Positions 25,319 through 34,074 of a stretch of 64,000 nucleotides of DNA are shown one piece after another. The notes beneath the pieces were generated by a model. That model saw nothing but the letters and a program-made list of their open reading frames with translations, searched no databases and was not told the DNA's origin. The DNA comes from Thermococcus sp. JdFR-02 (GTDB taxonomy: Archaea; Methanobacteriota_B; Thermococci; Thermococcales; Thermococcaceae). A program made the position numbers and the translations under genes. The stretch covers positions 1 through 64,000 of the forward strand of contig MTLP01000012.1 of the NCBI GenBank assembly GCA_002009975.1. Direction: 5' to 3'. Every line of letters begins with the position of its first letter. Within the stretch, counting starts at the first letter, position 1.

Positions 25319-28300
25319 TCATTCAAAGTAGTTTTTGATATCAATGTAAGTCTTCCTGTAAAGTTCACTCTTTTTCATCCACTCAACAAATTCCCTCGTT
25401 CTAACGTATTTATCCTTCTTGTAATCCCATTCTGGATGCAAAGCTTTCCACTCTTCCCATGAGTAGCTAAATTGTGCCTGCACTTTATCCCTGTAAAGCT
25501 CTGGAATTACGTTAAACGTACAGAATGGCACTATCCTTCCGTCAGGCAGTGCATAATGGATAACACAGCGTTCTACTCTTTCAATATCATAGTTGTACTC
25601 ATCCATAAAGTGCATCATTCCAAGGAATAACGTCTTTGTGTGGAATTCGCCCAAAGCATCGTAAGTACCATGAGCAAATGCATGCTTCATAACCTCTAAT
25701 ACATCAAAGCTCTTTGGAGCGTATTTTTCATCATAAAAGCTCTTGAATTTGAGGAAAATCTCTGCACCTATCTTTGCCTTAGCTAATCTACTTAAATGTT
25801 TCCAATTCTCTAACTCTTCTGCTTTTTCTCCCAAGAACTCTACAAATCCCTCTACATCCAAAAATCTTGATATTGGAATTACTCTATCTCCATCTAAAAA
25901 GACGTAGGTCGCTGCACCACAGCTAAAGTGGGATGTCATATAATACCTCTTTTCGGTGAACATCTCAAAGAATTTCGCTATATGCCCAGCAATTGGAATT
26001 GGATACCAATCTTCCTTAGCTATTGCACCATTAGTTTGCTCCTCAATTTTCTTTATAGCTCCAGGGACTGTAATTCTAAACCTCTGTCTCTCCTTCTTTG
26101 GAACTCTCCCAACCAAAGATATAGGCTGAAAGTTCACTCCCCTCACAATATCGAGATGGTTTAATCCAAAGTTTATCATTGCTCCAAGTTCGTGGTCATT
26201 TACGTTTCTAATCGTTGTTGGGACCAAAACTATCCCTGGACCACCTGCTTTTCTAATGTTCTCAAAGATTAAGGGAATTTCCCAATGGTTTTTCCAATTG
26301 GTTTGGGGCGTCATTCCATCAAAGCTTAAGTAAAAAGTATTTACTCCTGCTTTTTTGAGTTCTTTAACGAACTCCGGCTCAAAGGCTAGCCTAATTCCGT
26401 CTGTGTTTAATTGTATGTGGTCATATCCCTCTTCCCTAGCCACCTTAATTATCTCAATTAGATCATCTCTTAAAGTTGGTTCTCCACCAGTAAACTGCAC
26501 CGCGTTAGCTCCTATCTCCTTCTCATGCTTTGCGTTTCTTAACATCATCCTAATTTGCTCTAAGGTTGGTTCATATATGGGCTGTCCCTCTTTAGCGTAA
26601 AAGAAGCAATTGCTCACCAAAATTCCATCTGCAACAATGAACGAATGGCTTTCATCTTCAACTTCAATATCGTATACATATCCCCTGTATTCTTCCTTTT
26701 CTATGTGCTCAATTACGTCAATGTAGAAACTCCCAACTTTTTCGATTTTTGAATCTTTCCTGTTTCCAATATCTCCTAACTTATTTTTATGTCCCTCTCT
26801 GAGATCGAGCATTTCAATAAGCTTGACCATGTCATTCCCAGCTATGTAAAGCTTATACAAGTCATGGTTTGCTCCCTTCATCTTTTCTTTTTTTACCGTG
26901 TAAACTCTTGCGAATATTCCAAGAGATGCCAACAGATACAAAATTTCTCTTATCAATCCCTTTGAAACACTTGCATAACCAATGTTCAAATGCCTCTCTC
27001 CTTTAACAACATACCCATCACCATTGAAAAGTCCGCTGAGAAGGGCTACTTTAGCTTCCAGTGGAAAGTCCAAGAAATTCCTTGGGAGTCTCTTATTTTT
27101 AGCTTTCTCTGGGATCTGGAAGACATATTTAAACACGAGTCTCATTAATCTGCTTCCAATAACTATCTGTTTCGTTTTTCCCTCCCATTTAAGGAAACTA
27201 TACGGAATGCCAAGATTCTCAAGAATATTTACAATCTCTTTTTCAACATCTTCGTGCGAAACCGTAATCCTCAAATCTTTCGTTGTATAGTGTCCATCTG
27301 CTATGAAATAACCGATAAGTTTTGCTAGTTCTGGAGTTATCTTGAGCTTTGAGGGCAACGTATGCTTGGTAGCATCTCTTCCAAGTTCAAAATTACCCCC
27401 AGCATTGAGCTCATAAAAAGCTTTTAGAGGCATGGAGTCTTGATACTTCCAATGATATACCTTCTCCCCATACTTATCCTTGAGCTGTGATAGATCAAGA
27501 TCTTTTATACCCCTCACATAGATTTTTTCCTTTTCTTCCTCTGGAAGGTGTTTAAATGCTTCTAGAAGGTCTATTTCATCTAAAACATTCTCGTGTGTAA
27601 AATTCCAAAGCAGAATAAGCTCATCACCCTCTTTAAGCTCATCAGCAGGCTTCTTAATTATCCCTTCTTCTGTGTAAATGAAAACCTTGTGTTCTGGTGT
27701 GGTTCTAAGTTCTCTCCCTGTTTTGGTCCTAATTTTAATGATTTCTCCTCTATGAATTCTTCTTAAGAACTTTGTAACTTTAGTCCATTTTGCGGTTCCG
27801 TTTTTGAATGTTAGAACATATAAATTCTGGGGAAACGAGTATTCTCCGTTAAAGCCATCAATTTTGACTTTGTGCTCAAAATTAAATAACCTTGCTACTT
27901 CCTCGAACTTAGCAAGCTTAGTTTTATCTCCAAACTTAAAGAGTGCCTCTTCATCCTTGGGGAAGCAATACCAACAGCTTAAATTACACCTATTCGTTAA
28001 AACAATGTTCAAGAGGCTTGTATGGGATAGATGCCTTGCACACAATCCACAATCAAATGGACAGTTTAAACCACTATTCTCCACATTAAAACTAAGCAAC
28101 TTCTTCTCTGTAAATCTCCACTTTTTGAAGTGCTTATACATTTCAACATCTTCGTAATACAAATCTGTAATTATGCTCTCAGGGCACTTTTTGCTTATCC
28201 ACACTTTTCCATCTTTCTCCCAAATAACAGCTGGGACGACCTTTCTCGTCTCTGGGCATAAAGAGTACGTTCTGTGTGGTAACGAAGTCCCATAACCTCT

Positions 28301-28432
28301 GTTTGAATTTTTAAGCAACTCATGGAACTCTTCTTCACTAATTTCAGGAAATTCAATGATATCACGAACCTTACGAGTTAACTGCTCAAACTCCTTCTCG
28401 CCACTTGGAACCTCTCCCACCGTCTCTGCCAT
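25319..28432 (-). CDS. Radical SAM protein of the tetraether-synthase (Tes-like) family, interrupted by an intein
   Basis: 1037 residues encoded, 584 after removal of a 453-residue intein. The extein has a short N-terminal domain with SLCPETRKV and KKCPES, then NCPFDCGLCARHLSH, then the radical SAM site RCNLSCWY//CFFYAKE (CX3CX2C), split by the intein before the third Cys. Downstream are the SAM-binding GGEPTLRDDL (about ORF residue 625-635 including intein), LSFDGMTPQ, and C-terminal Cys in HFSCGAAT, ERCVIHY and PFCTFN for auxiliary clusters. CPxDCGLC followed by SHT and a radical SAM site is the pattern of archaeal Tes (MJ0619 type), which couples archaeol chains into tetraethers. Two N-terminal site residues differ from what I expect, so a paralogue is possible. 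ATG 28432 follows GAGGTGGT. Confidence 0.8.
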   Translation of the reverse strand: MAETVGEVPSGEKEFEQLTRKVRDIIEFPEISEEEFHELLKNSNRGYGTSLPHRTYSLCPETRKVVPAVIWEKDGKVWISKKCPESIITDLYYEDVEMYKHFKKWRFTEKKLLSFNVENSGLNCPFDCGLCARHLSHTSLLNIVLTNRCNLSCWYCFPKDEEALFKFGDKTKLAKFEEVARLFNFEHKVKIDGFNGEYSFPQNLYVLTFKNGTAKWTKVTKFLRRIHRGEIIKIRTKTGRELRTTPEHKVFIYTEEGIIKKPADELKEGDELILLWNFTHENVLDEIDLLEAFKHLPEEEKEKIYVRGIKDLDLSQLKDKYGEKVYHWKYQDSMPLKAFYELNAGGNFELGRDATKHTLPSKLKITPELAKLIGYFIADGHYTTKDLRITVSHEDVEKEIVNILENLGIPYSFLKWEGKTKQIVIGSRLMRLVFKYVFQIPEKAKNKRLPRNFLDFPLEAKVALLSGLFNGDGYVVKGERHLNIGYASVSKGLIREILYLLASLGIFARVYTVKKEKMKGANHDLYKLYIAGNDMVKLIEMLDLREGHKNKLGDIGNRKDSKIEKVGSFYIDVIEHIEKEEYRGYVYDIEVEDESHSFIVADGILVSNCFFYAKEGQPIYEPTLEQIRMMLRNAKHEKEIGANAVQFTGGEPTLRDDLIEIIKVAREEGYDHIQLNTDGIRLAFEPEFVKELKKAGVNTFYLSFDGMTPQTNWKNHWEIPLIFENIRKAGGPGIVLVPTTIRNVNDHELGAMINFGLNHLDIVRGVNFQPISLVGRVPKKERQRFRITVPGAIKKIEEQTNGAIAKEDWYPIPIAGHIAKFFEMFTEKRYYMTSHFSCGAATYVFLDGDRVIPISRFLDVEGFVEFLGEKAEELENWKHLSRLAKAKIGAEIFLKFKSFYDEKYAPKSFDVLEVMKHAFAHGTYDALGEFHTKTLFLGMMHFMDEYNYDIERVERCVIHYALPDGRIVPFCTFNVIPELYRDKVQAQFSYSWEEWKALHPEWDYKKDKYVRTREFVEWMKKSELYRKTYIDIKNYFE
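26609..27967 (-). mobile_element. Intein in the radical SAM protein, inside the CX3CX2C motif
   Basis: 453 residues. The N-terminal junction is NLSCWY/CFPKDEE (Cys1); the C-terminal junction is ADGILVSN/CFFYAKE (Ser-Asn end, Cys+1). Block B is TTPEHKVFIY; blocks F/G are GYVYDIEVEDESHSFIVADG. Two LAGLIDADG motifs are present, LAKLIGYFIADGHY and LLSGLFNGDGYV, both with the acidic residue, so the DOD homing endonuclease looks intact. In-frame splicing is required to complete the Fe-S motif. The junctions are inferred from the intein end blocks and the rebuilt CNLSCWYC motif. Confidence 0.93.
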
Positions 28433-28562
28433 CACTACCACCTCTGTCTATTGAATTACCCGAAAAGGTATAAAAACTTTTGCGTAAATATGAAAGTTTA
28501 TCTTCATAGTGCTAAAGTTAGTGTTAAATACACAAAGCATGTTAAAGCTATGGGGTGGTAGC

Positions 28563-28952
28563 ATGCCAGCGAGAGAAATGAGAATGGAAATGTTTCTTAG
28601 AGCTTTAATGAGAAGAGATTTTGACAAAGCTCGCGTTCATTTGGAAAAGCTAAATAAGATTGTTGGTAAAGATGAATGGGGGAGGGGTTACAGCAAGGCT
28701 ATAGCTGGTTTTATCAGTGCTTTAAATGATAATGAAACAGATTCCCTAATTGTTAAACTAATTACTGAGTTCAATAGAGAGAAAGCAAAGGAATTGTTAG
28801 AGCATTTTGAAAATGTCTTAGCCCATGAATTTAGGGACGAGTATGAAAAAGGTTATTATACAGCTTGGAAAGAGTTGCTAACTGCATATCTCGCTCAAAA
28901 AACGTTAGAGGGTGTAAGAGGTGGGCAAAGAAGAACAATTAAGAAAGCTTGA
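28563..28952 (+). CDS. Hypothetical helical protein upstream of the uracil-DNA glycosylase
   Basis: 129 residues, predicted all-helical and charged (AREMRMEMFLRALMRRDF, then repeated Glu/Lys-rich helices). The start at 28563 follows a GGGTGGT site. It overlaps the following udg gene by 32 bases in another frame, so the two are translationally coupled. No family recognised with certainty; possibly a DNA-repair or regulatory partner by context. Confidence 0.75.
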   Translation: MPAREMRMEMFLRALMRRDFDKARVHLEKLNKIVGKDEWGRGYSKAIAGFISALNDNETDSLIVKLITEFNREKAKELLEHFENVLAHEFRDEYEKGYYTAWKELLTAYLAQKTLEGVRGGQRRTIKKA

Positions 28953-29508
28953 AGAAAAAATTAAAAAATGTCAAAAATGCTCTTTAGGAAAACTAAGAAC
29001 CAATGCTGTTCCTGGAAGTGGTAGTTACAACTCTAAAATCATGTTCGTTGGAGAAGCTCCGGGGTATTGGGAAGATCAAAAAGGATTACCATTTGTAGGT
29101 AGGGCTGGGAAGATTCTAGATGAAATGCTGAAAGGAATTGGATTAAAGAGGGAAGAGGTTTATATAACAAACATTGTTAAGTGCCGTCCCCCAGAAAATA
29201 GAGACCCTTATGAAGAGGAAATAAAAGCCTGCAGCTCTTATTTGGATTTACAGATAGATTTAATCAGACCTAAGATAATCATTCCCTTAGGAAGACATTC
29301 CATGAGATACATTCTGGAGAAGTTTGGATTTAATGTAGAGCCAATAAGCAGAGTACATGGGAAAACATTTGAAGCAAGAACCCTATTTGGAAAAATATAC
29401 ATAATGCCCATGTATCATCCAGCTGTGGTGTTATATAGACCCCAGTTAAAGGAAGAAGTTCAGGAAGATTTTAAAAAGCTCAAGAAGCTTTTAGACGAGC
29501 TTAGTTAA
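28921..29508 (+). CDS. udg: Type 4 (archaeal) uracil-DNA glycosylase, Fe-S
   Basis: 195 residues. The motif GEAPGYWED (motif A, about 44-52), GLPFVGRAGKILDEML, and the C-terminal MYHPAVVLY (motif B) mark UDG family 4. Four Cys for the 4Fe-4S cluster are visible: CQKC near residue 17-20, then CRPP and ACSSY around 88-104. It removes uracil from DNA, important at high temperature. A GTG start at 28921 gives a good N-terminus; the upstream gene ends 32 bases inside it. Confidence 0.93.
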   Translation: MGKEEQLRKLEEKIKKCQKCSLGKLRTNAVPGSGSYNSKIMFVGEAPGYWEDQKGLPFVGRAGKILDEMLKGIGLKREEVYITNIVKCRPPENRDPYEEEIKACSSYLDLQIDLIRPKIIIPLGRHSMRYILEKFGFNVEPISRVHGKTFEARTLFGKIYIMPMYHPAVVLYRPQLKEEVQEDFKKLKKLLDELS

Positions 29509-29936
29509 ACTATTTTGTTTACTCTTTTGTCAGTTTTTGATATTGATTTTTGTAATATTTTCATGTTTTCGCCAGTTTATTGGATCATTATTCTTAATAT
29601 TAGTACTATTTTGAAAAATGTTTCATCGAACTGAATACTCTTTTGGATTGAATTTCTTTTCTCTAAGTTTTTTCGACTTTCGCCGACTTTTATGTAGCTT
29701 TTTAGAGAAAGGTTTTTATGGTTTGAGGGCATTAGTGTTCTTGATAGTTCATCACAACACAACCGAGTTCAAAGGCACATGTCAGAGACCAAAAGAAAGC
29801 TCGACATAAATTTTGATTTAGTAATTAAACTTCGAAAATAAACAAAATGACAGAAAAATTTCCGAAAGAGTTATATATTAATTGAACTCCCCAAAACTGC
29901 TGGATATCGAAGATGTTGGTTTGGAGGTGTTGAATA
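29509..29936. promoter_or_regulatory. Long intergenic region with the nhaC promoter
   Basis: 428 bases without a convincing gene. A strong BRE/TATA pair, CCGAAAGA then TTATATAT at 29862-29878, is well placed for transcription start near 29900-29905 and for nhaC at 29937. A second BRE/TATA-like element, AGAAAGG then TTTTTATGG around 29704-29722, could start an upstream leader or a small RNA. Short open frames here look non-coding. No other structure was recognised. Confidence 0.55.
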
Positions 29937-31532
29937 ATGGGTGATTTCGGTGTGTTATCTTTGCTGCCCCCATTAGTAGCTATTATATTGGCTATTTGGA
30001 CAAAAAGAGTATTATTGGCCTTGTTTGCTGGTGTTTGGATTGGTGGAGTAATGGTTGCAGGAGGAAACCCAATTACAGGGACTACACAAACTTTGGACTG
30101 GATAGTTGGAAATGCAATTGACGACTGGAATGCAAAGATTCTACTGTTCGACTTCTTAATCGGTGCAGGAGTAGGATTGATTTATAAGTCTGGTGGAGCT
30201 ATGGCAATTGCAAGAGCCCTAACTAAAACAGTAAGAACGAGCAAAGCAGCATCACTTATGGGTTGGCTCTTGGGTGTTTTGATCTTCTTTGATGACTATA
30301 CAAACACAATTATTGTAGGTAACACAATGAGACCAATTACAGACAAAACCAGGGTTTCAAGAGAAATGTTAGCCTATATTGACGATTCTACCGCTGCTCC
30401 TGTTGCAGGTTTAGCACTAGTTTCAACATGGATTGGTTTTGAGGTAGGTTTAATCGGTGAGTCATTCCAAGATCTTGGAGTTACTTTAGGTCCTTATGCT
30501 GCTTGGGTTTCAAGTGTCCCATACAGATTCTACTCAATATTTGCAATTATCTTGGTGTTCCTAGTTGCCTTTACACACAGACACTACGGTCCAATGCTTC
30601 ATGCTGAATATAGGGCAAGAACAGAAGGAAAAGTTCTAAGAGATGGAGCTAAACCAATGATGACTACTGAAATTGACCTTGGATTACCAAAAGAGGGAGG
30701 AAACGTCTGGACATTCATACTACCAATTCTTACATTAGTATTTGTAACTCTCTATGGAATGTGGGTTACTGGAGGAGGAGGCGAAGTTTACGCCACAGAT
30801 GGACTGATGGGAGTTCTTTCAAACTCTGATCCAGCTTTAGCTTTGCTTTGGGGTTCATTTACAATGGTCGTCGTTGCATTCTTCTTGGTCTTGCTATTCA
30901 AACAAATGAGCCTTGAGGAAGCTGAAACAGCCATAATTCAAGGTATGAAGCAAATGATTATTGCAAACTCCATATTGCTCTTAGCATGGAGCATTAAGAG
31001 TGCAACTGACGCTGTCGGAACTGCCCCATACGTGGTTGATTTAGCCCAAAGAGCTGGTGTGAGTGCAGGAATAGTGCCATTAATAATCTTCTTAGTTGCA
31101 ATGTTTATCTCATTCACAACTGGAACATCTTGGGGAACATTCTCAATAATGATGCCAATAGCAATTCCATTAGCTTATCACGTGAGCGGTGAAGTTGGAC
31201 CAGTATTATTTGCAAGCATCGGTGCGGTCTTTGCAGGTGGTATCTTTGGTGACCACTGTTCACCAATTAGTGATACAACAATTATGAGTTCAATGTTCTC
31301 TGGAAGCGACCACATAGATCACGTTACAACCCAAATACCTTATGCCGTAACAGCTGCAGGTGCTGGAATAATACTATACCTGCTCTTTGCAGTTGGACTT
31401 AGAGCTTGGCTAATCCTACTACCAATTGGACTAATTATTCTAGTTGGCGCACACTACCTCTTAAGCGAATGGTACGGCAAGAAATATGGAATTCCACATG
31501 GAAAAGTCCCAATATATGTAGTTGAAGAATGA
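29937..31532 (+). CDS. NhaC family Na+/H+ antiporter-type transporter
   Basis: 531 residues with about 11-13 membrane helices. Family features include an N-terminal LLPPLVAIILAIWTKRV, the conserved FFDDYTNTIIVGNTMRP (about residue 118-135), and a C-terminal TGTSWGTFSIMMPIAIPLA and GDHCSPISDTTIMSS. These are the NhaC/YuiF-type antiporter signatures; substrate may be Na+/H+ or an organic ion. Start is preceded by GGAGGTG. Monocistronic, with its own promoter. Confidence 0.92.
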   Translation: MGDFGVLSLLPPLVAIILAIWTKRVLLALFAGVWIGGVMVAGGNPITGTTQTLDWIVGNAIDDWNAKILLFDFLIGAGVGLIYKSGGAMAIARALTKTVRTSKAASLMGWLLGVLIFFDDYTNTIIVGNTMRPITDKTRVSREMLAYIDDSTAAPVAGLALVSTWIGFEVGLIGESFQDLGVTLGPYAAWVSSVPYRFYSIFAIILVFLVAFTHRHYGPMLHAEYRARTEGKVLRDGAKPMMTTEIDLGLPKEGGNVWTFILPILTLVFVTLYGMWVTGGGGEVYATDGLMGVLSNSDPALALLWGSFTMVVVAFFLVLLFKQMSLEEAETAIIQGMKQMIIANSILLLAWSIKSATDAVGTAPYVVDLAQRAGVSAGIVPLIIFLVAMFISFTTGTSWGTFSIMMPIAIPLAYHVSGEVGPVLFASIGAVFAGGIFGDHCSPISDTTIMSSMFSGSDHIDHVTTQIPYAVTAAGAGIILYLLFAVGLRAWLILLPIGLIILVGAHYLLSEWYGKKYGIPHGKVPIYVVEE

Positions 31533-31602
31533 ACTCCTTTTATATTTTATTTTTCACTAACTTTTAAAACTTCTTTTGAGAGTTTTCTTTGGAGGTGTAA
31601 AA

Positions 31603-32508
31603 GTGCTGATTAGAGCATTTATCCCAGCACATATCACAGCATTCTTTGTTCCAAAGTTCAATGATGATCCCCTATTAGCAGGTTCTTTGGGGGCGGGAGT
31701 CAACATTAACAAAGGAGTTAACATTTTTGTGAATATTGAAAATAGTTTAGAAAGGCATGTACATGTCGCATTTAATGGTGAACCTGTTAAAAAAAGAAAT
31801 GCCATAATTAGTTACTCAGTTGCTGAAGAATTAGTTCCAAAAGACTTTCTTGGAGAAGTTGGGATTTGGCAATACTTTGATTTTCCAAATGGATATGGTT
31901 TTGGCAATAGTGCTGGTGGAGCCTTGGGAACGGCTTTATCTTTAGCTTTTGCCTTTAAAAACATGACATTTCTTCAAGCCGCTCAAATTGCCCATAAATA
32001 TGAAGTTTTAAACAAAGGTGGTTTGGGTGATGTTATTGCTCAAATTCATGGAGGGATAGAGATCAGAGTAAAACCCGGCGCACCCGGGATTGGAGTTGTT
32101 GATAATATCTTTTCTGAAAATTATAGAGTTTTAACAGTTCCCTTTGGAAGATTAAGCACAAGGAAAGTTCTGGATAGTGATGTTGTAAAGCTAATTGAGA
32201 TTGAAGGGAAAAAAGCATTGGAAAAGCTTCTGGAAAAGCCAAACATTGAAAACCTAATGAAGTTAGCAAGAAGTTTTGCAGAGAGAACTGGACTTTTGAG
32301 TGGAGATCTCCTAGAGATTGCAAGAGAGCTCGACAAAAGTTTAAAGCTTCCAGCTTCTATGATTATGCTTGGCAAAAGCCTCTTTGCATTTTTGAAAGAT
32401 GAGGAGGTAGAAATGGTTCAGAAAACACTAGAAGAGCTTTCAATTCAAAACTATCAAATTTGTGGAATTTGGGAGGAAAAACCAAAAGTTGAAAGATGGA
32501 TTGGATAA
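31603..32508 (+). CDS. Pantoate kinase (archaeal, GHMP family)
   Basis: 302 residues. The N-terminal IRAFIPAHITAFFVP and the GHMP glycine loop GFGNSAGGALGTALSL (about residue 102-117) match the archaeal pantoate kinase (PoK), which phosphorylates pantoate on the archaeal route to coenzyme A. LNKGGLGDVIAQIHGG is another conserved segment. A GTG start at 31603 is chosen because GGAGGTG lies at 31591-31597; the longer in-frame reading covers that site. No phosphopantothenate synthetase gene is adjacent. Confidence 0.9.
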   Translation: MLIRAFIPAHITAFFVPKFNDDPLLAGSLGAGVNINKGVNIFVNIENSLERHVHVAFNGEPVKKRNAIISYSVAEELVPKDFLGEVGIWQYFDFPNGYGFGNSAGGALGTALSLAFAFKNMTFLQAAQIAHKYEVLNKGGLGDVIAQIHGGIEIRVKPGAPGIGVVDNIFSENYRVLTVPFGRLSTRKVLDSDVVKLIEIEGKKALEKLLEKPNIENLMKLARSFAERTGLLSGDLLEIARELDKSLKLPASMIMLGKSLFAFLKDEEVEMVQKTLEELSIQNYQICGIWEEKPKVERWIG

Positions 32509-32536
32509 TTGTCTATAAGATAAAGATTAATAGAAA

Positions 32537-32580
32537 AAGTTTATATCACATAACGTTTAAACACAAATTGGAACGTTAAA
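32537..32580 (+). promoter_or_regulatory. Promoter and candidate operator of the HTH-DUF211-HTH operon
   Basis: A TATA-like GTTTATAT lies at 32540-32547. Downstream are two AACGTT-centred palindromic boxes (AACGTTTA at 32552 and AACGTTAA at 32572), 20 bases apart, i.e. two helical turns, flanking the expected start of transcription. The spacing suits a dimeric repressor such as the adjacent HTH protein; autoregulation is inferred. Confidence 0.45.
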
Positions 32581-32594
32581 ATTAGGTGAGGGAA

Positions 32595-33173
32595 ATGACC
32601 AAAAAAGTTAGGGTGATTACAGATCCCAAGGTTATAAAACTTATGCTTGAAGACACGAGGAGACAGATACTTCAACTTTTAAGAAATAAGGAGATGACAA
32701 TCTCCCAACTTTCCGAAATCCTTGGAAAAACGCCACAAACAATCTACCATCACATTGAAAAGCTCAAAGAAGCTGGACTTGTTGAGGTAAAGAGAACAGA
32801 GATGAAGGGGAATTTAGTTGAAAAATACTATGGGAGAACTGCAGACGCCTTTTATATTAACATGTATCTTGGAGATGAAGAGTTAAGATACTTTGCGAGA
32901 TCAAGGTTAAAGACAAAGTTGGATATATTTAAAGCTCTTGGATACTCTTTCAACGATGAGGAGCTTTTGGACATAATGGACAAACTTCTCGCAAAGGAGC
33001 ACGAGTATAAAATGGAGATTTCGAAGGAGATAGAAGCAAAGGAAGAATTACTAAAGGACTTCTCAAATGAGGACATAATCCATGCAATAGAATGGTTCTC
33101 AATGGCAAAGTTGGGAAGAGATGACGAAGCTTTAGAGTTATTGAAAAAACTGGGAGAAATACTTAAAAAGTAG
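32595..33173 (+). CDS. ArsR-like HTH transcriptional regulator
   Basis: 192 residues. Winged HTH at residues 15-75 with DTRRQILQLLRNKEMTISQL, then KTPQTIYHHIEKLKEAGLVEV, followed by a helical C-terminal domain of about 100 residues. It resembles Thermococcales regulators of the ArsR/PadR-like superfamily. The ATG at 32595 follows GGTGAG. It starts an operon with a DUF211 gene and a second HTH gene. Confidence 0.85.
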   Translation: MTKKVRVITDPKVIKLMLEDTRRQILQLLRNKEMTISQLSEILGKTPQTIYHHIEKLKEAGLVEVKRTEMKGNLVEKYYGRTADAFYINMYLGDEELRYFARSRLKTKLDIFKALGYSFNDEELLDIMDKLLAKEHEYKMEISKEIEAKEELLKDFSNEDIIHAIEWFSMAKLGRDDEALELLKKLGEILKK

Positions 33174-33201
33174 GTTTCCTATGGGCTAAGGGGAAGTAAA
33201 G

Positions 33202-33507
33202 ATGGCAAAAGGTATTAGGTTGTTAGTGTTGGATGTCCTTAAGCCTCATCAACCTATGGTAACCGAACTTGCTTTAGGTTTGAGCGAGTTGAAAGGTGTA
33301 GATGGAGTTAACATAACTTTAGTTGAGATTGATAAAGAGACTGAGAACGTAAAAATAACGATTGTCGGAGATAACTTGGACTATGAGGAAATTGTGAGAA
33401 CGATTGAAGAGTTTGGTGGGGTAGTGCACAGCATAGACATGGTAGCCGCTGGAAAGAAGATCATTGAAGAAAGTGAGACCCCGCAAGACAAATTAGAAGA
33501 GTTTTAG
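33202..33507 (+). CDS. DUF211 family protein
   Basis: 101 residues, ferredoxin-like fold expected. KGIRLLVLDVLKPHQPMV at the N-terminus, GVDGVNITLVEIDKETENVKIT, and GGVVHSIDMVAAGKK are conserved DUF211 segments. Known archaeal members are small oligomeric proteins of unknown role with possible metal or ligand binding. Between two HTH regulator genes, with short gaps, so probably a ligand-sensing partner; this is inference. Confidence 0.88.
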   Translation: MAKGIRLLVLDVLKPHQPMVTELALGLSELKGVDGVNITLVEIDKETENVKITIVGDNLDYEEIVRTIEEFGGVVHSIDMVAAGKKIIEESETPQDKLEEF

Positions 33508-33516
33508 TGAGCGATT

Positions 33517-34074
33517 ATGAAAGAGGTTATAATAGTAACAGATCCCAAAAAAGTTAGGGCACTTGCTGATCCTACCCGTTTTAAAATTTTAGAACTTTTA
33601 AGAATGCATCCGATGAGCATAAACGAACTTAGTCAGCTCTTAAATAAAGATAGATCCACAGTTTACAGACATGTGAAAACTTTAGAAAACTCTGGCTTCA
33701 TAGAAGAAATTGCCCAAGAGGGGAATGAAAAGATATATGGAAGAAAAGCGAGAATATTTTTACTTAAGTTTGAAGCTGATGAGACACTAAAAGAATTCAA
33801 GCAGAGATACATGAAAGTTGAAGCCAAAAGGATTTATGAGATCCTTACAAACTCTAAAATAAATGTAAAAGACAAAGAAACCTTCCTGAGGCTTGTTGAA
33901 GAGATTCTGAGAGATATAGAAGAATTCTCAAGACCAATCTTTAAGAAGATTTCAGAGTCAAACGTTGACATTAAAGAAGTTGAACTTTTGCACCTGCTTA
34001 ATCTACTTGTTCTTCTAAATTCTAATGAGCTGTGTGAAAAAGCCAAAGAATTAAGAGAAATCCTAGAATTCTAG
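33517..34074 (+). CDS. ArsR-like HTH transcriptional regulator, second of the operon
   Basis: 185 residues. The N-terminal TDPKKVRALADPTRFKIL and HTH with NKDRSTVYRHVKTLENSG are a clear winged helix; the C-terminal half is helical and acidic. It is related to the upstream HTH protein (both start V-I-x-D-P-K), suggesting duplication around the DUF211 gene. Its 3' end overlaps the convergent nnr gene by 12 bases. Confidence 0.87.
   Translation: MKEVIIVTDPKKVRALADPTRFKILELLRMHPMSINELSQLLNKDRSTVYRHVKTLENSGFIEEIAQEGNEKIYGRKARIFLLKFEADETLKEFKQRYMKVEAKRIYEILTNSKINVKDKETFLRLVEEILRDIEEFSRPIFKKISESNVDIKEVELLHLLNLLVLLNSNELCEKAKELREILEF

Noticed and set aside
29577-29809. Short frames on both strands in the udg-nhaC spacer
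   Set aside because: No initiation signals, mutually overlapping, and no protein-like pattern.
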